Assembly: GCF_030272615.1 (NCBI RefSeq)
Contig: NC_081405.1
Location: 574,907,752-574,971,751 of the forward strand
DNA: 64,000 nt
From: Cryptomeria japonica
Taxonomy: Eukaryota; Streptophyta; Pinopsida; Cupressales; Cupressaceae
Direction: 5' to 3'
Shown: one piece after another, positions 33,868-45,563 of the stretch
Layout: each line of letters opens with the position of its first letter
Numbering within the stretch: position 1 is the stretch's first letter
The notes under the pieces: generated by a model
The model's input: only the letters and a program-made list of their open reading frames with translations
Told to the model about the DNA's origin: nothing
The model's database searches: none
Position numbers and translations under genes: made by a program

Positions 33868-34060
33868 CTGTGCGTGAAGGGAATGCGATCGAAAAAATAA
33901 AAAATGCTCTACTCTACATGAAGGGCAAAAGTGCAAAAGTGCGAACAGGAAAAATATTGACATGATGTAAAATACTCTGCTCTGTGTAAAAGGCACAAGT
34001 ACGAACTAGACGAACAAGCTCTGCATGAAGGGCAAAAATGATTTATAAACACTCAGTGGT
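33868..34060 (+). repeat. 5' UTR repeats of the second LINE
   Basis: The unit CTCTGC or CTCTAC followed by a few bases, GAAGGGC (or AAAGGC), AAAAGTGC or AAGTACGAAC recurs at about 33907, 33971 and 34018, less regular than in the first LINE. It is followed by GGAGGAGGTCTCCCTCCTCC, an inverted repeat that the first LINE has in diverged form near 2910. Confidence 0.55.
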
Positions 34061-34190
34061 TTTGGAGGAGGTCTCCCTCCTCCACGCAGTTTGCAGACAA
34101 TTCTCCCTTATACTCTTCATTTAATGCTCTTCTTTACTCTACATCCTTCATTTTAATTGCTTCTTCTACATGTGAATCTTGTCTGCCCTA

Positions 34191-35689
34191 ATGGAGGTAG
34201 AAACGGATGGAGACCTCAATCTCATCCTTCGTCTACCTCCTCCCAACCCCCTCTGCAACCAAAATAAACCTTCAGTGAAGCAGCGGAAAAAAATAGGTTG
34301 AAAGACTCTGCAATTTTTTTTTGCTTGTGTGGATGCTGATAAATGCCCTCCTCAGAAATTTATGGATGATTGGATTCATAACTACTAGAATTTAAAATTA
34401 GGATTTCGAATCTCCTTCTATAGGAAAATTCAGAATTTTTTTTTTTTAATATGCATGAAATGCAGTTAGAGGTTCTTAAGAAATTGTATTTTCTGAAGAA
34501 ATCTTGGCCCTTTCATGCCCTAGGTGGGTAATTATCAAGAACATTCCTTCATTTTGTGGAAATTGATCCCTCAAATTGTGGAAGCCATTGGTAAATTCAT
34601 CTGTATGGATGACTCTCCATGGCTCATGCCCCATCTCGATGCGAGAGTGCTCATCTCCGTTAAACCTGGGATTGATCTTCCTAATATTCTCAATCTCAAT
34701 ATTGAGGGAGAAATCTTCTCCTGCCCTCTAGAAATTTTAGGGGGTTTAAACACATGTTTCGTCTTTTTTAATAAGAAATCCTCAAGTTTGAACTCGCGGA
34801 GAACTCATATGGATAATATTGGTCCCCCTCCTAACCCTATGGCTCCACCCTCTCCTGTGGTCCAGCCTATCATGAGCAACACCCCTGCATCTATTCCCAA
34901 CCTACCCATATCAGATACGTTCCCTAAAAGCTATCAAACCAATACAGCTCCCCCCTACTCCCCTATTACAGATAACATAGAACAACCTGGTGTGGAACAA
35001 CAAGATAGTTTTCAAATGGTTACAAACAAGTCTAAGAAGCGCAGAAGGAAGAATGTGTAACAATTAGCCATTGATAAGATTAGGTCTAATAATGTTGGTG
35101 TTAACCCTGCTCAAAATAATGTCAATCTCACCCCACCTGTAGTCGATGCTAGTTTTTCAAAAGTTAAGAGTATCATTAATAATTTTGAAACCCCCGATAG
35201 GTGCACTAGTGATTTCCATATGGGTGATGGATCTGTGACTTCCTTGAGGGCTAATCGCATCTCTGATAATCTCGTCTTCATCGATCCCACCCCTTGTATC
35301 AGTATTACTAGTGAATCTAGTGTCAGTTTGCCTCTGAAAGTTTTCAAAGAACTTGATGTTGATGACATGATTCAGGTCATCACTGTTAATACTAGGGTTG
35401 ATACAAATTCTCTCTTTTTTCCCTCTAACTTGTCTTCCACACAAATGCCTTGGATGGTAGTGAATGATACCCTGGTCCAACCTACTACCTATGTGGAACT
35501 TCTAAAAATGTTTCTCAAGGAGATGATGATTCTGGTGAAGACCATGATGATCAAATTGAGGGCTGTTCCAAACCTAATAGAAGAGGATGCCCTGTGGGCT
35601 GAAAGAACAAGTTCCCCTCTAACAAGAAGAAGAAGGGCAAGGGTTTCCCTGTCTATGATACAAACCTTCATGCTTCTAAGCGCTCATAA
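34191..35689 (+). pseudogene. ORF1 of the second LINE, broken
   Basis: It starts MEVETDGDLNL at 34191 and is interrupted by a stop and frameshift near 34300-34500. The core frame from about 34524 has IDLPNILNLNIEGEIFSCPL and GGLNTCFVFF, matching the other LINE's RRM-like region; the zinc knuckle after it is degraded. A low-complexity Pro/Ser stretch follows and the C-terminus has RRGCPVGSKNKF, the AT-hook-like end also present in the first LINE. It ends 17 bases before ORF2. Confidence 0.7.
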
Positions 35690-35706
35690 TTCCCCCCCTA
35701 TTTACC

Positions 35707-38700
35707 ATGAAGTACATCTCATGGAATGTTAGAGGGCTGGAAGCCCCAAATAGAAAGCAGATTGTTAAACATTTCTTGGACTCTCATAAAGACTTGGACT
35801 TTTTGATGCTTCAAGAGCTTAAAACTATTAATTTTACATTGGATATTAACCTTAATTTCATATGGAAAGACTCCATCAAAATTTTCTCCAATTACCTTAG
35901 GGGTAAAGGTGGTGTTGGAGTGCTCATTAACCCCAGATGGTCAAACCATATTACTGACAAGGGTTGTTTAGGCCTCTATTATTGTTGACAACACCCTCAT
36001 TGGGGTGTGCTCTATCTATGCATCGAATGACTATAAGGAAAGAAGTTCCCTTTGGGATTGGATTGCATCCTTACCTGATATTCCCTGGATCCTTGGAGGA
36101 GACTTTAATATGACTGAGAATTGTGATGATAAAATGGGGGGTAATGCTTTTGAATGGAAAGGCTCTGAAAAATCCCATTGAGGTAGAATGAAATTTAAGA
36201 AAAACCTTTTTGATCCTCTTCTTGGTAATAAGGCCGATACAAGGGGTCTCTGGAACACTTGGTGCAATTTCCAAAAAGGTTGTAATAGAATTTATTGCAG
36301 ACTTGACCGTTTTTATTCCAATAAAGATGTTTTTTCATTTATCCCTAATAACCATGGCAATTATGTTGTTGTCTAGCCTTTTACTCTCTTGGATCACCAC
36401 CCTATTATTGCTCACATCAAACTTGCTAACTCCTTACTTGCTAATGTGGTGGGGCCTAAGAAGTTCTTTCTTAACACTAATTTACTGAAAGATCTTAATG
36501 TTCTTACTGCCATTAACATTATCAGACTCCTAAATAAGGATAATAATAACTTAGCTTCGCATAATGATAGGTGGAATTATAATGTTGTTTCGTCAAAAAA
36601 ACTCTTGCAAACTATTGGTAAAAACATGGCCAAAGACTCCAGATTTGTGGAAAAGACTCTTAATCTTAATCTGCTTCACCTTGAAGATGAAATTCACTTG
36701 ACTCCTTCATGCCCTGACCTTGCCAACCAAGTGGCAAAAACTAGGGATTCGCTTAGATTGCATTAGTAAGTTAAGATCAAGGGGGCCATGATTAGAGCCC
36801 GTAGCCATTGGCTCCAATTTGGAGATAAAGGCTCCAACTTTTTCTTTAATCTACTTAAACATAAGCAAATTTGGGAAAAGATTGATAGAATTATTGTTGA
36901 TAATCAATAAATTATTGATTTGGACAACATTAAAGAAGCCTTTTCCCTCTTCTACCAAAAAAATTTCATCTCTGAAGACTCTGAGGCTGCCAAGGCCTTC
37001 AAACTTAAATGCAAGTCCATCATTCCCTATAGGATCTCTGAGGGGGAATCTTGCCTCCTTAAACATAATTTCACAATTGATGAAATTTAGAAAGCCATCA
37101 ACTCCCTCCATAATGACAAAGCTCTGGAGCCTGATGGCCTCCCAGTTGAGTTCTACAAAGCCAACCTTAACTAGATTTGCTCTAATCTTCTTGATATATA
37201 CAATGAGGCTTTGGGTAAGGGTTCCCTTGGAAATGTTATCAATAAGGGCATTATTAAACTCATACCCAAGGATGGTGACAAGGTACTTATTAAGAACTGG
37301 AGACCCATTACCCTTCTCAATGTGTCCTATAAGGTCTTGGATAAAATGTTGGTCGTCCAACTAGAAAAGATCCTGCCAAAGTTCATCTGCCCCACCCAAA
37401 CCACTTCCTTAAAGGTAGGTATATTCTAGAAAATCTCATCACAAGTTGGGAAGCCATGGAATGGTCTAAAGTTTCTGGTCAAGACACTGCTATATTTCTC
37501 CTTGACTTTGAGAAAGCCTATGATAGGGTGGAATGGGACTTTATTATTACGATGCTTGAAGCCTTTGGCTTTCCTAGTGAATTTTGTACTTATGTCAAGG
37601 TCCTCCTTCTAGATTCCTTTGCTCAGATTGATGTTAATGGCTCCCTCTCCTCTTCTATTATGCTCTCTAGGTCCATTAGACAAGGCTGGCCCTTGGCCCT
37701 TACTCTCTTTGTTATTGCCTCTGACACTTTATTCTACCTCCTTAGGGATAACTCCCTCTCCCCAAAGGTTAATGGGATTAGGATCCCTGATGATAATGAA
37801 TTGATGAATATTCAGTTTGCCGATGACATGCCTCTTTTTCTAGAGCTCACCAAGCAAAACATGGATAACCTTAACCTTAAAATCCAATGCTTTTGGTCAA
37901 TTTCTAGAGCTTGGATCTCCAAGACCAAGTCTACCTTCCTTAGCTGGATGGATCACCCCCTGCCTCGTTTAGACACCTTGGATACCAATAGGGTGGTCCT
38001 AACAAAATCATTAGATACCTTGGAGTTCTCTTCTCAGTGTCCCCTTCCCTCAAATATATGTGGCTCTGGGTTAAGGAGAAAATTAATAAGAAACTTAGTA
38101 AATGGAACAATAGATTCCTCTCCCTAGCTGGGAGGGTTCAAGTGTTCCAAACAATCCTCTCCTCCTATAATATCTACTACTCCTCTTCTTAGATGTTTAG
38201 CAACTATCAGATCTTAGAAGTTCAAAAGGTTGTTAGATGCTTCCTTTGGTCTGATGGCAAAGGTAATAATAAATTACATGTTGTTAACTAGAAGTGGTGT
38301 CATATTGAGAAATCTCTTGGTGGCCTTGGATTAAAGGATCTTAGGATCCAAGGTATTGCCCTTGTGGCTAAATGGATCTTCCATTCTCTTGAAGGTTAGG
38401 AACCTTGGAAGGTTTTGATCAGACACAATATTGAGAGGGTTGTCCCTAAGAATGCTAAGTTTTGGAAGGGTTTACCTCTCACTAACCTTGTGGCCGGTGG
38501 TTTTCCTATTTTTGTCCAGGGCACTTGTGTGTTCAAGTCTATTTGGAAAGCCTGGGAACATGTTAGGGGGTTTTTGGTCAACACTAGTATTAACAATGGT
38601 GACCTGATTCATGGTTTGAGATCCTTATGGTGGAACCTCTTCCACATTGGCAAACCCTTGGCCCTTACTTAGGGATGCTCAAATAGAGCCTGAGCTAGCA

Positions 38701-39723
38701 AAGGGATGAAATATCTTATTGACATTTTGGAACATGATACTATTATAATTTGGGAAGATCTTAGCTCAAAATTTAACCTCCCCCCCATTCTAAAAAGAAC
38801 CTACAACATGATTAAGTAGGCCTATATTGATTTCGGTGTTCCTAAAGACTGTGATGCTGATTCTCATAGATTTTTGTCTTTTAAATGGGCTGATGGTACT
38901 ATTTTGGCTAAAATTAAGGCTCGTAAAGTTTACTCTATCTTAGCTTATGAGGCTTCCATCATTAAGCATGTTAACATTTTATGGTATTCTGATCTACCTG
39001 TTATGCAGTGGCAAAAGACCTTCAACATGCTATGGAAAAGTCCAATCAAGCCAAAAATCAAGTGCTTTAAATGACTTATGATACTTAATAGAATTCCTCT
39101 TCCGAGGAATTATGATAATAATGATTTGTGCTCTATTTGTAAACTTCCTGAGATAGGCAGGCATATTTTCTTTAATTGCTCCATTACTAAAGGAAATCTG
39201 GTTAATGTTTGGCTTTTCTATCCCTAATCTTGTGAATACTGTGGAAATTATTTCTAGGCACATTAAAGGATTGAAAAAGGATGCTAATATCTTTTGGTTT
39301 AATTTATCTGCCAATATTCTTTGGTATATATGGAAAATTAGGAATGCTGATAGGTTTGAAGACCAAGCCAGGGCCCCTACTGAATCCTTTCAAAGACTCA
39401 CATTCTTCAAAATTATCGTGCAGGTTGCCTCTACTACAAACACTGAGAAGCTCAAGCTCTTGAGGTTCCTCAAGCATGGTAACGCCACTATGTTCATCAA
39501 TGAGATGAAGGATGGTTATGAGTGGAGGTGCAATGAGCATAATATATCCTCCTTTGAGGAGGCTCTCAAGAAGCTGAATAACGAAATTAAAGATAACAGG
39601 GAGCCCTCCTATGCCCAAGTTGAGATGCTGGCACAAATTCAGAGTTAGAAGACCATTGTTTGGATGGAAGGACCTTAGGGATGGTCGGCATGGGTTGAAC
39701 CCCATGATGACATCCTCTCTTGA
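35707..39723 (+). pseudogene. ORF2 of the second LINE: endonuclease-reverse transcriptase, broken
   Basis: It starts MKYISWNVRGLEAPNRK. The endonuclease has MLQELKTINF and a GGDFNMTEN box in a shifted phase (near 36100). The RT is largely readable: GIIKLIPKDGDKVLIKNWRP, then LLDFEKAYDRVEWDF with the first catalytic Asp, SIRQGWPLALTLF (the usual GCP is GWP), and IQFADDMPLFLEL with the catalytic FADD box. The C-terminal region includes a zf-RVT-type finger around 39130-39180 (CSIC...HIFFNC). Several stops and phase changes occur, including one near 35980 and one at 37170. The first LINE lacks about 100 codons that are present here around the first catalytic Asp. Confidence 0.85.
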
Positions 39724-39903
39724 TGCTTTTATTGACTTCTCATGATGCAATTAGTTTGCTAGTATTCTTCTCTGCAGATTACGCACCCTATTGTTACTTT
39801 AATTTTTGTTGTCCTGTGGCGGTGATAGCTTTGTTTCGCTAAGGCCTAGCCTCCTTATTTTGGATTCTCTTGATTTCTAATATAAAAGACAAATCTACAC
39901 CTA

Positions 39904-41330
39904 CACTAAAATAAAATTAAAAACTTGGCACAGTAATCATATACCATTTTGAACCCTAATCATAGAATTAATTAAACCCAAAACTTTAACCAAACTCAAC
40001 CATAAGTCAAACACAACCAAATTGAACTCTCACTAAATTAAAATGTAAACCTAACAAGAAACAAAAATAAACCCTAAATAAATAAATCATATTGACACAA
40101 AAAAAACACTAAAATATTCAATTGAACACCAAATTTTTTTATTTAATGTTATTTTAAACAAAATAACATTAAATAAAAAATAAAATGAACACTAAACTTA
40201 AACAATATTGACGTCTACACCTAACAGTAAAATAAAATAAATTATAGTCATAAACCAATTACAATTCTAAATGAAAACCTAATTCAACCTTGAACCAAAT
40301 CGAACCATAACCGTTACTCTAAATAAAATTCAACTCTAATCCTAAACCACATTCTACCTAAAATCAATTTGAAATGTAGACATACACTTAAATAAAATAA
40401 AAGTTTGAACATTAACCCTATACCACATTGAACCCTAATCACAAATTAAATTAAACTCAAAACTTGAACCAAACTCAACCATAACTCTAACACTTAACCA
40501 CATTGAATGGTAACTAAATTGAGATATGAACCTAACACTAAACAAAAATAAACCCTAAATTGATGAATCATATTAAAACCAAAAAAAGACACTAACACGA
40601 AATTAAATTGAACCTTCTCCCTAAAAAATAGCAAACTTTAACCCTAACACTATAGGAAATTCAATGTTATCTATATACTCACAATAGTTTATTTTAAATT
40701 TAGATCTTGTTGTTATTTTAATTTTTAAATAAATATATATAATTTTAATTTAACTACTTTATAGTGATTTGATTCACACAATTTAAATTAAATTAAATTA
40801 AATATTTAATAAGGCTAAACCACATTCTACCTCAAACCAATTTCAATTCTACACCTACCACTAAAAAATAATAAAATTTGAACCTTAACCATAAATCATA
40901 TTGAACCTTAATCCTAAATTAAATTAAACCAAAATCTTGAACCAAACTGAACCAAAACTTTAACACTACCCCGATTGAACCATAATTAAATTGAACTATA
41001 AACCCAACACTAAACAAAAATAAACCTCAACTAAATAAATCATATTGAAACCTAACACTAAACCAAGTTAATTGCCAACTATTATACTAATTGAATCTCA
41101 AAAACCAAATGCAACCTTAGGGTATACCAAGTCTAGCCCTAATTCTAAACCTAAAATTGGTCCTCACCTTAAGACTAACCCTATATAAAATTCAATATAA
41201 ATATAATTAATTGTGAACTACACCAAAATAAACACTAACACAAAAATAAATTCAACCTTCACCCTAAAAAAATACTTTAACCCTAATGCTATACGAAATT
41301 GAATACTAATTTCAACAAAATGTAACCCAT
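39904..41330. repeat. CCCTAA-rich degenerate array, right part
   Basis: Continuation of the array left of the LINE, with the anchor TAAACCACATTCTACCT at about 40345 and 40815 and the words TTGAACC, AACCCTAA and AAATTAAACC throughout. No coding frame. AT-rich at its end. Confidence 0.7.
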
Positions 41331-41561
41331 GCCATTAAAAATATTATTAAAATATAAAACTAACAAAATCAAACCTAATCATAAAACTAAAAAAAAATGA
41401 CAAGCTTTCGTTATTTAAAAATTATTTAAATAATTAACTTTATGTAAATTATTTCTTATAAATTAACAATTATTTAAATAATTAATTTAATAAAAATTAT
41501 TGGACTTATAGATTAATAAATATTTATTTATTTAATTTCTTTACAATTATGTCTGTGGATG

Positions 41562-41567
<6 letters not shown>

Positions 41568-41611
<44 letters not shown>

Positions 41612-41775
41612 GTACATATACATATGTATATGTACATATGTATGTATATACATATGTATATACATACATATATACATATACATATACATACATATACATA
41701 TACATATGCATATATATAGGTATATGTATATGTATGTAGGTATATGTATATATATGTATCCATATGTATATTTAT
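41568..41775. repeat. (CA)n followed by TA/CATA-rich microsatellite
   Basis: About 17 CA dinucleotides at 41568-41601 run into TATA, TACATA and GTATA words up to about 41775. Reading frames across it on both strands are artefacts of the repeat. Confidence 0.95.
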
Positions 41776-42636
41776 AAGATGGAAGGTAGGTGTTGGTCCT
41801 CACAATCAGAATATCAACTAGGTTCTAAAAAATGAGCTCAAGGATTGGACATTCTTACTCAGTAGCTGCCTCTCCTATAGCAAAAGTTCATTGACTTTAT
41901 CGACCAGGAACGTAAACTTGAAATGGGTCGGTACTGTATGTACACTAAACTCAAATTGCCGCCATTCTATCCTATTACTGGAAAAGAAAATTCTCTGAAA
42001 CAAATGTGTGAAAACATGATGACTTAACACTTTATTAAAAGGTACAACTCAAAGCAATTTAAGCAACTGCTATTAAATGACAACATTTTGGTCAATGGGC
42101 AGAAACTACTCTGCTTGCTTTGGCTGTACGAACAAACACGTGAACTATTTCCAATGGCTACAGGAATAGTTGGATACCAAAACAACAATTATAAAAAAAT
42201 GGAAATTATTGAAAACACACACAGAGACTACTCACCAAGTGGCCCCGATTGAGTGAGTATATCCAAAACTCAAATAACAACTGATAAGCTCAAAATACCA
42301 TCATCTTCTTTATTTCAAATTGATTGCAAAAAACATAACTCAGAAAATTGAATACTACTAATTCTATGGTCGTTCTATCTACTGCTGTGAGGAGATAGAG
42401 ACGTTTATTTATAAGAAAACTTATAATAGATTCCTAACTAATCAACCCACGTCCCAAAGGAATAGGTGAATAGGATTTATTACATTAAAAGAAGAAGTTA
42501 GTGCATGAATATAGAACAATAACTGTCCCACAGCTGAGAAAATATAGCGCAACCTCCTTCCTGGATTTAAGCTCCACTAGGAACAATCATGAATGCTCCA
42601 CAAACCATTTTGTTGAGGAAGCGATTAATTGGTTAT
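41776..42636. other. Spacer, possibly old LTR debris
   Basis: No coding frame. On the minus strand TTTATAAATAAACGTCTCTA (about 42395-42414) followed by an AATAAAGAAGATGA stretch (about 42308) looks like the promoter-to-polyadenylation part of a Copia-type LTR, but no ends, primer site or partner were found. Confidence 0.35.
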
Positions 42637-43692
42637 TGTATACAGCTAAAAATGGTCTTAAGATAGTTAATTAAATACGTGGTTATTTGATTAATTCCCC
42701 TTCCAAATTAATTGAATTCACAAACAATTCGATTAATTTCTCTATTCATCTACTAGTAAATAAATGTACATGATTTTTTTATATAGTTCATTTCATATCC
42801 CACTTTGATTAATTAATTCTAAATTAATTAATGTCCCCCCATATTAATCAATTCTTCTAATCCCTAATTTAGATTAACAACTCAAGTTTGTTGAGATTAA
42901 TTATCATTTTTTAATTATTTTAATTTCTAAATTCAAATGAGCACATGCCTCCTATCTTCTAACCACCTAACCTAATCACCCCCTAACCTAACCATCCCCT
43001 AACCTAACCCATTCCACCTAACACTAGGTTTAACTAACCCTATCCTATCTTGCACATTCTAACGTCCACATCCTAACCTCCCATAGAGTGGATATTCTCC
43101 CCTTGAGACACTTGGAACTTTTGCCACATGTCTTCCCCCTTGGACACTTTCCCTTTCATGAGAAAGGCTCCTTGACACTTGTCACCATAGAGATGAAAAG
43201 TGTCTCTTCCTCCAACCTCTTCTCCAACTTCCTCAATCTTGGCCCTTGATATCTTCAGATCAGATCTGGACCGTTGATTCCTACCACCTCAGCTTTGGGT
43301 TGGAATTCCTATAAATATCCCCCATTTTGGAGCAATAAGGATCCCTTGCATTCATATTTTTAACATCATTACTATAGGCAATTTTAATTTCAATCATCTA
43401 ATATTTACCATTTTGGATTAATCATAGCATTGTATTTCATATCATTTGCATAATCAATCATCATCAGGTAGCTACTAAACTCTTAAGTTGCCACTTTGGA
43501 GGTCATTTCTTCGCTAAGAGCCAATCAATCTGACACCTTCAAGGTCCTCAAGAATAGAGGAAAATTGGACATTCCAAGGAAGGCTTAAGGATTGAATCTT
43601 TAAATTTAGTTTTCAATTAAGCTTTTCATTGGGTTTTTATTGTCTCATTATATGTGTATGCCTTTCTTACATACCACATCTTTATCATCATA
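42637..43692 (+). repeat. Probable solo LTR, 1.06 kb
   Basis: Begins TGTATACAGCTAAAAATGG, close in style to the Tat LTR start TGTAGACACCTAAAATTG, and ends TTTATCATCATA. It is flanked by GTTAT at 42632-42636 and 43693-43697, a possible 5-bp target duplication. A TATA box (CCTATAAATATCCCC) is near 43309. No primer site follows and no internal region is attached. The last two bases would be TA rather than CA, so a mutated end must be assumed. Confidence 0.5.
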
Positions 43693-43697
43693 GTTAT

Positions 43698-44088
43698 GAT
43701 CCTCTCCAATGCTGCTCCACTTTGACTGAGTTTGCATCCTAGCGGCACGTTGATGTATCTTTAAACTACTAGTTTAGTCTTCCTTTCATATTGGTTGACC
43801 CTGCATCATGGCATTAATATGCACAAAAGCATGTGTATCTATTAATGTTAACATAACATAAATTAAACCATATTCTAAGATTAATTTAGATAATTTGCAT
43901 AGATGGACTGTATAAAAATCATTAGATAACAACATTAGGTATATGATAAACCAGATACAAAAATACTAAAAAGACATCAACCAGGAAAGTACTATGACCC
44001 ATATATTACCCAAACATATGACCTAAGAAAGAGTTCTATGACAAAATCTAAAAAAATAGAGCCATTATTTTGGCTCATCATTTCCCCC
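43698..44088. other. Spacer between the solo LTR and element 3
   Basis: AT-rich sequence without a reading frame of note. It ends at TTTCCCCC just before the first base of element 3's LTR. Confidence 0.4.
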
Positions 44089-45292
44089 TGTTAGGTCCAA
44101 CAATGAAAGCTAATGTATTGAGAGGGGAGGGGTGAATCAGTACTTCAAAACTTTTCTTTAAAAACAATCTTACTGATAAACATAAACTATATATAGTTGA
44201 TCTCATAATATATAAAGCAAAACACAATCATAGAAATTACATCCATACACATTTCACTCCATAACACAAAGATTTTGGTTACGCAGAAAGTCTTGGTTAG
44301 AGAGAAAAACTGCGGTGGGGATGGCACCCACAACTTCACTACTACAATAATAAAGGTTGCTCAGTTAGAGCTACATGTTTAGCTATTTCTGATAGCCTAC
44401 CCTATTAGGAGTATCAAGATCTTTAGATCTACCTTGCTAAAGGATTTTTACAAACACTTTTACAAAATGTTGTACCTAGTTAAAGGCTTTACAATTTATA
44501 GACCTTGTTCGAGTCTTTTTCCCTGTTAAAGGTTTCTAACACAACTCAAAATAATTCAATCAAAATCTTTTACAAAATATCTGCAACTTTACATCTGAAA
44601 TGTTATAGAAGACTCTTTGTGCTCAATATGAAATTACCATGCTCATAGCATACCTTGGTAATTGATAGATCAACTCAGTGACCTCTTTTGTATTCTTTGT
44701 CCCTTATACTATTTTCTGAAAATCTTCTCAGTGACCTCTGAATACCTTTGTTCAATCATCACATCTTATCTATTCACAAGATTTTTATCTTCAACTCACC
44801 ATCATTTTTCTCTTTTTTTTCTCTCTTTTCTAAGATACTCAAATCACTCTATATATAGATCTCTAAGGTGGTGATCTTGTTCATACATCGATTATACAAA
44901 CATGTTTTATCAAATGAATAAACATAGAAATTATTTCATTGGATAAACTTCCTCAAAATCATACAAAATCCATAAGTGCAATTCCCTATGAAATAACAAT
45001 TCCCTGTCCTTGAATCTTGTAACACGTCTCCACATATATGTCCAGGTTCATTGAATCTAGTATCACATTTCCACTCGGTTCAGATTAACTTGGTGTACCT
45101 TCTTTTCTACTCGGTGGACATAGGAAATTTACTCAGTAGACAATTCGGTATATATCATCTCGGGGACTAGCCTTTCTTTTGTAACCGACACCCTTAGTGC
45201 TTACCGACTGAATCTTTCTGTAGTATTAACCGACTAGGGTATATAGGATGACTTTGAACATAAAACTAATGACAACTTAGTAAATAGTAACA
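44089..45292 (-). repeat. 3' LTR of element 3, 1.2 kb
   Basis: On the minus strand it starts TGTTACTATTTACTAAG and ends GGACCTAACA. The phrases GGGTGCCATCCCCACCGCAG and GATTCACCCCTCCCCTCTCA are typical of the end of Maximus-type Copia LTRs. A TATA-like TATATATAGAG lies at about 44853-44863. Near its start, CGGT and ACCGAC words are clustered (45060-45245). Confidence 0.7.
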
Positions 45293-45308
45293 ATCTCCCC
45301 TTTTGACA
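45293..45308 (-). promoter_or_regulatory. Polypurine tract of element 3
   Basis: TGTCAAAAGGGGAGAT on the minus strand directly precedes the LTR start. It is the standard plus-strand primer of Copia elements. Confidence 0.75.
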
Positions 45309-45563
45309 TTAGTTTGGTATGTTTGACAAAACTCCTTTCAAAGTCATAACACAAAATCTATATACATACAAAATGTGACTGAAATGATAGTATATACATT
45401 CGTTCAAATACATACTTTGAATACATACTCCCCTTATATATATGCTAAACAAAACTTGATTTGCATGCCCCTGATGTTCCATTCTCCCACTGACAATTTC
45501 ATATGTACACTCGGATACTCTGTATATACTCGATACACTCGCCCTTTTTGACAAACATCAAAA

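Larger units (their letters stand above)
33826..39890 (+). mobile_element. Second L1-type LINE, full length, 6.1 kb, inactive
   Basis: Bounded by a 13-bp target duplication with one mismatch: AAATCTATACCTA at 33813-33825 and AAATCTACACCTA at 39891-39903. It has a repeated 5' UTR, ORF1 (34191-35689), ORF2 (35707-39723) and a short 3' UTR ending TATAAAAGAC, without the long A tail of the first LINE. ORF2 keeps both RT catalytic motifs. Related copies of the target array right of the LINE show the unoccupied arrangement, which supports both boundaries. Confidence 0.88.

Noticed and set aside
41524-41803. Reading frames of 72-91 codons on both strands, rich in Tyr/Ile or Thr/His
   Set aside because: They are translations of the CA/TA microsatellite.
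41776-42636. Copia-type LTR on the minus strand
   Set aside because: A TATA-like and a polyadenylation-like stretch are present but no termini, primer site or partner could be identified.
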